Shown in pieces: positions 4,098 to 5,810 of a stretch of 5,810 nt of DNA. Source of the stretch: Ferruginibacter sp. GTDB lineage: Bacteria > Bacteroidota > Bacteroidia > Chitinophagales > Chitinophagaceae. Position numbers and translations under genes: made by a program. Where the stretch lies: positions 1 to 5,810 of the forward strand of contig JANXTN010000303.1 of assembly GCA_025352435.1 (NCBI GenBank). Direction: 5' to 3'. Under the pieces are notes generated by a model that saw nothing but the letters and a program-made list of their open reading frames with translations, made no database searches and had not been told where the DNA came from. The first letter of the stretch is position 1. Every line of letters starts with the position of its first letter.

Positions 4098-5810
4098 ATG
4101 AAACCTTGTTTATTTTTATTTGTTTTGTTTTCTTTTTTGAGCTCTATGTTGTGTTGTGCGCAAAAAAAAGCTGAAAAAAAAAGCTCTTTAAGAAACAAAA
4201 CCAATAGCCTTATAAAAAGTTTTGGCGAAAGCATTTACAAAGAAAATATATCAGAGAATCCGGTATTGACGGTTAATCATTTTATTGCTTTTAAAGGAAA
4301 AACTATTAGAAGCATCAACATTGCGCCTACTGGTTTTAATAAAATTGTAGAAGATTCTATCATTGTAAATAAGAACCGGTTTTCTAAAATCGCTGACTTT
4401 TTTCATAAAAAAACATTGCCAAGTGTTATCAGAAAAAATCTTTTTTTTAAAGAGGGAGACACAATATTACCACTATTATTATCTGATAATGAGCGTTACC
4501 TGAGAACGCTTTCTTTTTTGCAGGATGCACTTATAGTGGTGGATAGTGATTCATCTTCTACTTTTGCTGATATAATTATTGTAACAAAGGATGTTTTTTC
4601 CCTTGGTGGTTCCTTTAGAATAAGTAATACTAACAGTGCACAGTTTGCTGTGAGAGACGATAATTTTTTTGGTACCGGAAACACTTTTGAATACACTTCC
4701 TTATATGATCTGAAACGATCCCCCCGCTTTGGTACAGGTGCATCTTTTACACAGCGAAATATAAAAAAATCTTTTATAAACTGGAGTGTAGGTTTTAAAA
4801 CTTTCACCCCGGCCTTTAACAGCGGTAGGCTGGAAGAAGAAAGCTACTATACAATTTTAGAGAAAACTCTTGTAAGCAGGTACGACGCATGGACCGGCGG
4901 AGCGCAGTTTTCCATTAATAAAACCAACAACGCCTACCTTGGTGATTCTGCATATCATTACGAATTTCAATACAGATCTCTCAATGCGGATATTTGGGCC
5001 GGATATAATATTGATTATAAAAACCGGAGAGATGTAGATATTGAAAAACGCCTCCGACATTTTGTTGCCATGCGTTCTTTTTACAAAATATTTTACACCG
5101 TGCCAGATGCTTTTAAAACCAATTACAACCATAACTATGCAAACCTGAACGGCTTTTTAACGGCCTATACTTTGTACAAACAAAACTTTTACAAAACCAA
5201 TTTTATTTATGGGTTTGGACGGAATGAGGATGTGCCTGAAGGTATAAATGCAACTTTTATTGGCGGATACACAAACAAGCAGGCTGAAAAAAGAGCTTAC
5301 TATGGTTTTGAATTTGACGCTTCCCGGTTTCAAAAGAAAGGTATTTACACAAATTACATTTTGCGAACAGGAACGTTTGTAAACAGGAAAAAACCGGAAG
5401 ATGCAGATGTGCTTCTAAGTATTATCAGGTTTACAAGGCTTAAAACATTGAGCACTTTATGGCGTAACAGAAATTTTATGTCACTAAGTTATACCCGTCA
5501 GTTCAACAGCAATTTGAATGGACCTCTGTTGTTGGAGAGTGAATACGGGCTGCCATATTTTAGCAGTAACCGTGATCTTTCAGATGCACGATACACTATG
5601 AAATTCGAATCGGTATTTTACAATCTCAAGAAGTTTTTTGATTTTAGGTTTGCACCATTTGTGTTTTCCGACTTCAGTCTTTTAAAACCTATTGAGAAAA
5701 ACCTTCACCAGTCAAAAGGATTTACGGCCGTTGGCGGCGGCGTGCGCACACGTAACGAAAATCTCGTTTTTGGCACGGTAGAATTGCGGGGATATGTTTT
5801 TCCAAGAGTG
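4098..5810 (+). CDS. POTRA/beta-barrel outer-membrane protein, BamA/TamA (Omp85)-like (3' partial)
   Basis: The frame from ATG 4098 stays open for 571 codons to the window edge. Two in-frame TAA codons lie just upstream, at 4086-4088 and 4092-4094, which fixes the start region. Residues 1-21 form a signal peptide (MKPCLFLFVLFSFLSSMLCC) with a likely signal-peptidase I cut after Ala21. A basic linker leads to one POTRA-like domain at about residues 60-165: IRSINIAPTGF, then VIRKNLFFKEGD, NERYLRTLSFLQDALIVV and ADIIIVTKDVF, the beta-alpha-alpha-beta-beta layout with the 'r..L.f.eGd' hallmark. From about 169 the sequence alternates polar and aromatic residues in strands (GGSFRISNTNSAQFAVRDDN, FFGTGNTFEYTS, and so on), as in an outer-membrane barrel. 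Omp85 proteins insert or translocate substrates at the outer membrane. BamA itself has five POTRA domains, so this is a paralogue with an unknown substrate. It stands apart from the polysaccharide operon, across a divergent promoter region. The end of the barrel is not visible. Confidence 0.82.
   Translation, partial: MKPCLFLFVLFSFLSSMLCCAQKKAEKKSSLRNKTNSLIKSFGESIYKENISENPVLTVNHFIAFKGKTIRSINIAPTGFNKIVEDSIIVNKNRFSKIADFFHKKTLPSVIRKNLFFKEGDTILPLLLSDNERYLRTLSFLQDALIVVDSDSSSTFADIIIVTKDVFSLGGSFRISNTNSAQFAVRDDNFFGTGNTFEYTSLYDLKRSPRFGTGASFTQRNIKKSFINWSVGFKTFTPAFNSGRLEEESYYTILEKTLVSRYDAWTGGAQFSINKTNNAYLGDSAYHYEFQYRSLNADIWAGYNIDYKNRRDVDIEKRLRHFVAMRSFYKIFYTVPDAFKTNYNHNYANLNGFLTAYTLYKQNFYKTNFIYGFGRNEDVPEGINATFIGGYTNKQAEKRAYYGFEFDASRFQKKGIYTNYILRTGTFVNRKKPEDADVLLSIIRFTRLKTLSTLWRNRNFMSLSYTRQFNSNLNGPLLLESEYGLPYFSSNRDLSDARYTMKFESVFYNLKKFFDFRFAPFVFSDFSLLKPIEKNLHQSKGFTAVGGGVRTRNENLVFGTVELRGYVFPRV

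Noticed and set aside
4146..4163. Lipoprotein signal (Cys-Cys at residues 19-20) in the outer-membrane protein
   Set aside because: The residues before either Cys (S-M-L or M-L-C) do not fit the lipobox; a signal-peptidase I cut after CCA is more likely, though not certain.
4496..5132. Two minus-strand open frames (4496-4807 and 4857-5132)
   Set aside because: Both are antisense to the long POTRA/barrel frame, whose domain signatures and uninterrupted 571 codons make it the real gene.
1..5810. CRISPR array, tRNA, rRNA, insertion sequence or prophage
   Set aside because: No regularly spaced repeats, cloverleaf, transposase or terminal inverted repeats were found on reading both strands.

Overview
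The window looks like chromosomal DNA from a low-GC member of the Bacteroidota, probably a Chitinophagia or Sphingobacteriia-type organism. This is inferred from the mix of genes: an exosortase of the Bacteroidota type inside a polysaccharide locus, a CpsB/YwqE-like PHP phosphatase beginning MFSIFKKK, a small basic protein ending in a DLWN...RRWF tail, and a POTRA/beta-barrel outer-membrane protein. TAnnTTTG promoter-like boxes and mostly weak Shine-Dalgarno sites agree with this. No rRNA or other marker gene is present, so the genus cannot be fixed.

Positions 1-3445, all on the plus strand, are the end of an exopolysaccharide/capsule cluster. It runs: a GT-B (family 4-like) glycosyltransferase cut by the left edge; an exosortase with visible Cys, Arg and His catalytic candidates; a WcaF-like left-handed beta-helix acetyltransferase; a 187-bp gap rich in inverted repeats; a WcaE/WfgS-like family 2 glycosyltransferase; and a CpsB/CapC-type metal-dependent tyrosine phosphatase. 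The first three genes overlap by exactly 11 nt at each junction, and the last two overlap by 1 nt (TAATG), so each block is probably translationally coupled. Together they would assemble a sugar repeat unit (two glycosyltransferases), decorate it (acetyltransferase) and control chain synthesis or export (phosphatase acting on a BY-kinase encoded elsewhere). The exosortase would process a surface protein made with the polysaccharide.

A hairpin at 3447-3474 separates this cluster from a convergent minus-strand gene (3506-3733) for a small basic protein of unknown function. A 364-bp divergent intergenic region follows. Its minus-gene-proximal half has noticeably higher GC and a palindrome overlapping a promoter-like box. 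Its other half is AT-rich, with direct repeats ending at a second promoter-like box.

From 4098 to the right edge a single long plus-strand frame of 571 codons stays open. It encodes a signal peptide, one POTRA-like domain and a beta-barrel: a BamA/TamA (Omp85)-like outer-membrane protein that continues beyond the window.

The most interesting points are the exosortase embedded in the polysaccharide operon without a visible substrate, the possible leader-peptide/alternative-hairpin region at 1815-1909, the compositionally distinct intergenic block at 3737-3840, and the single-POTRA barrel protein.
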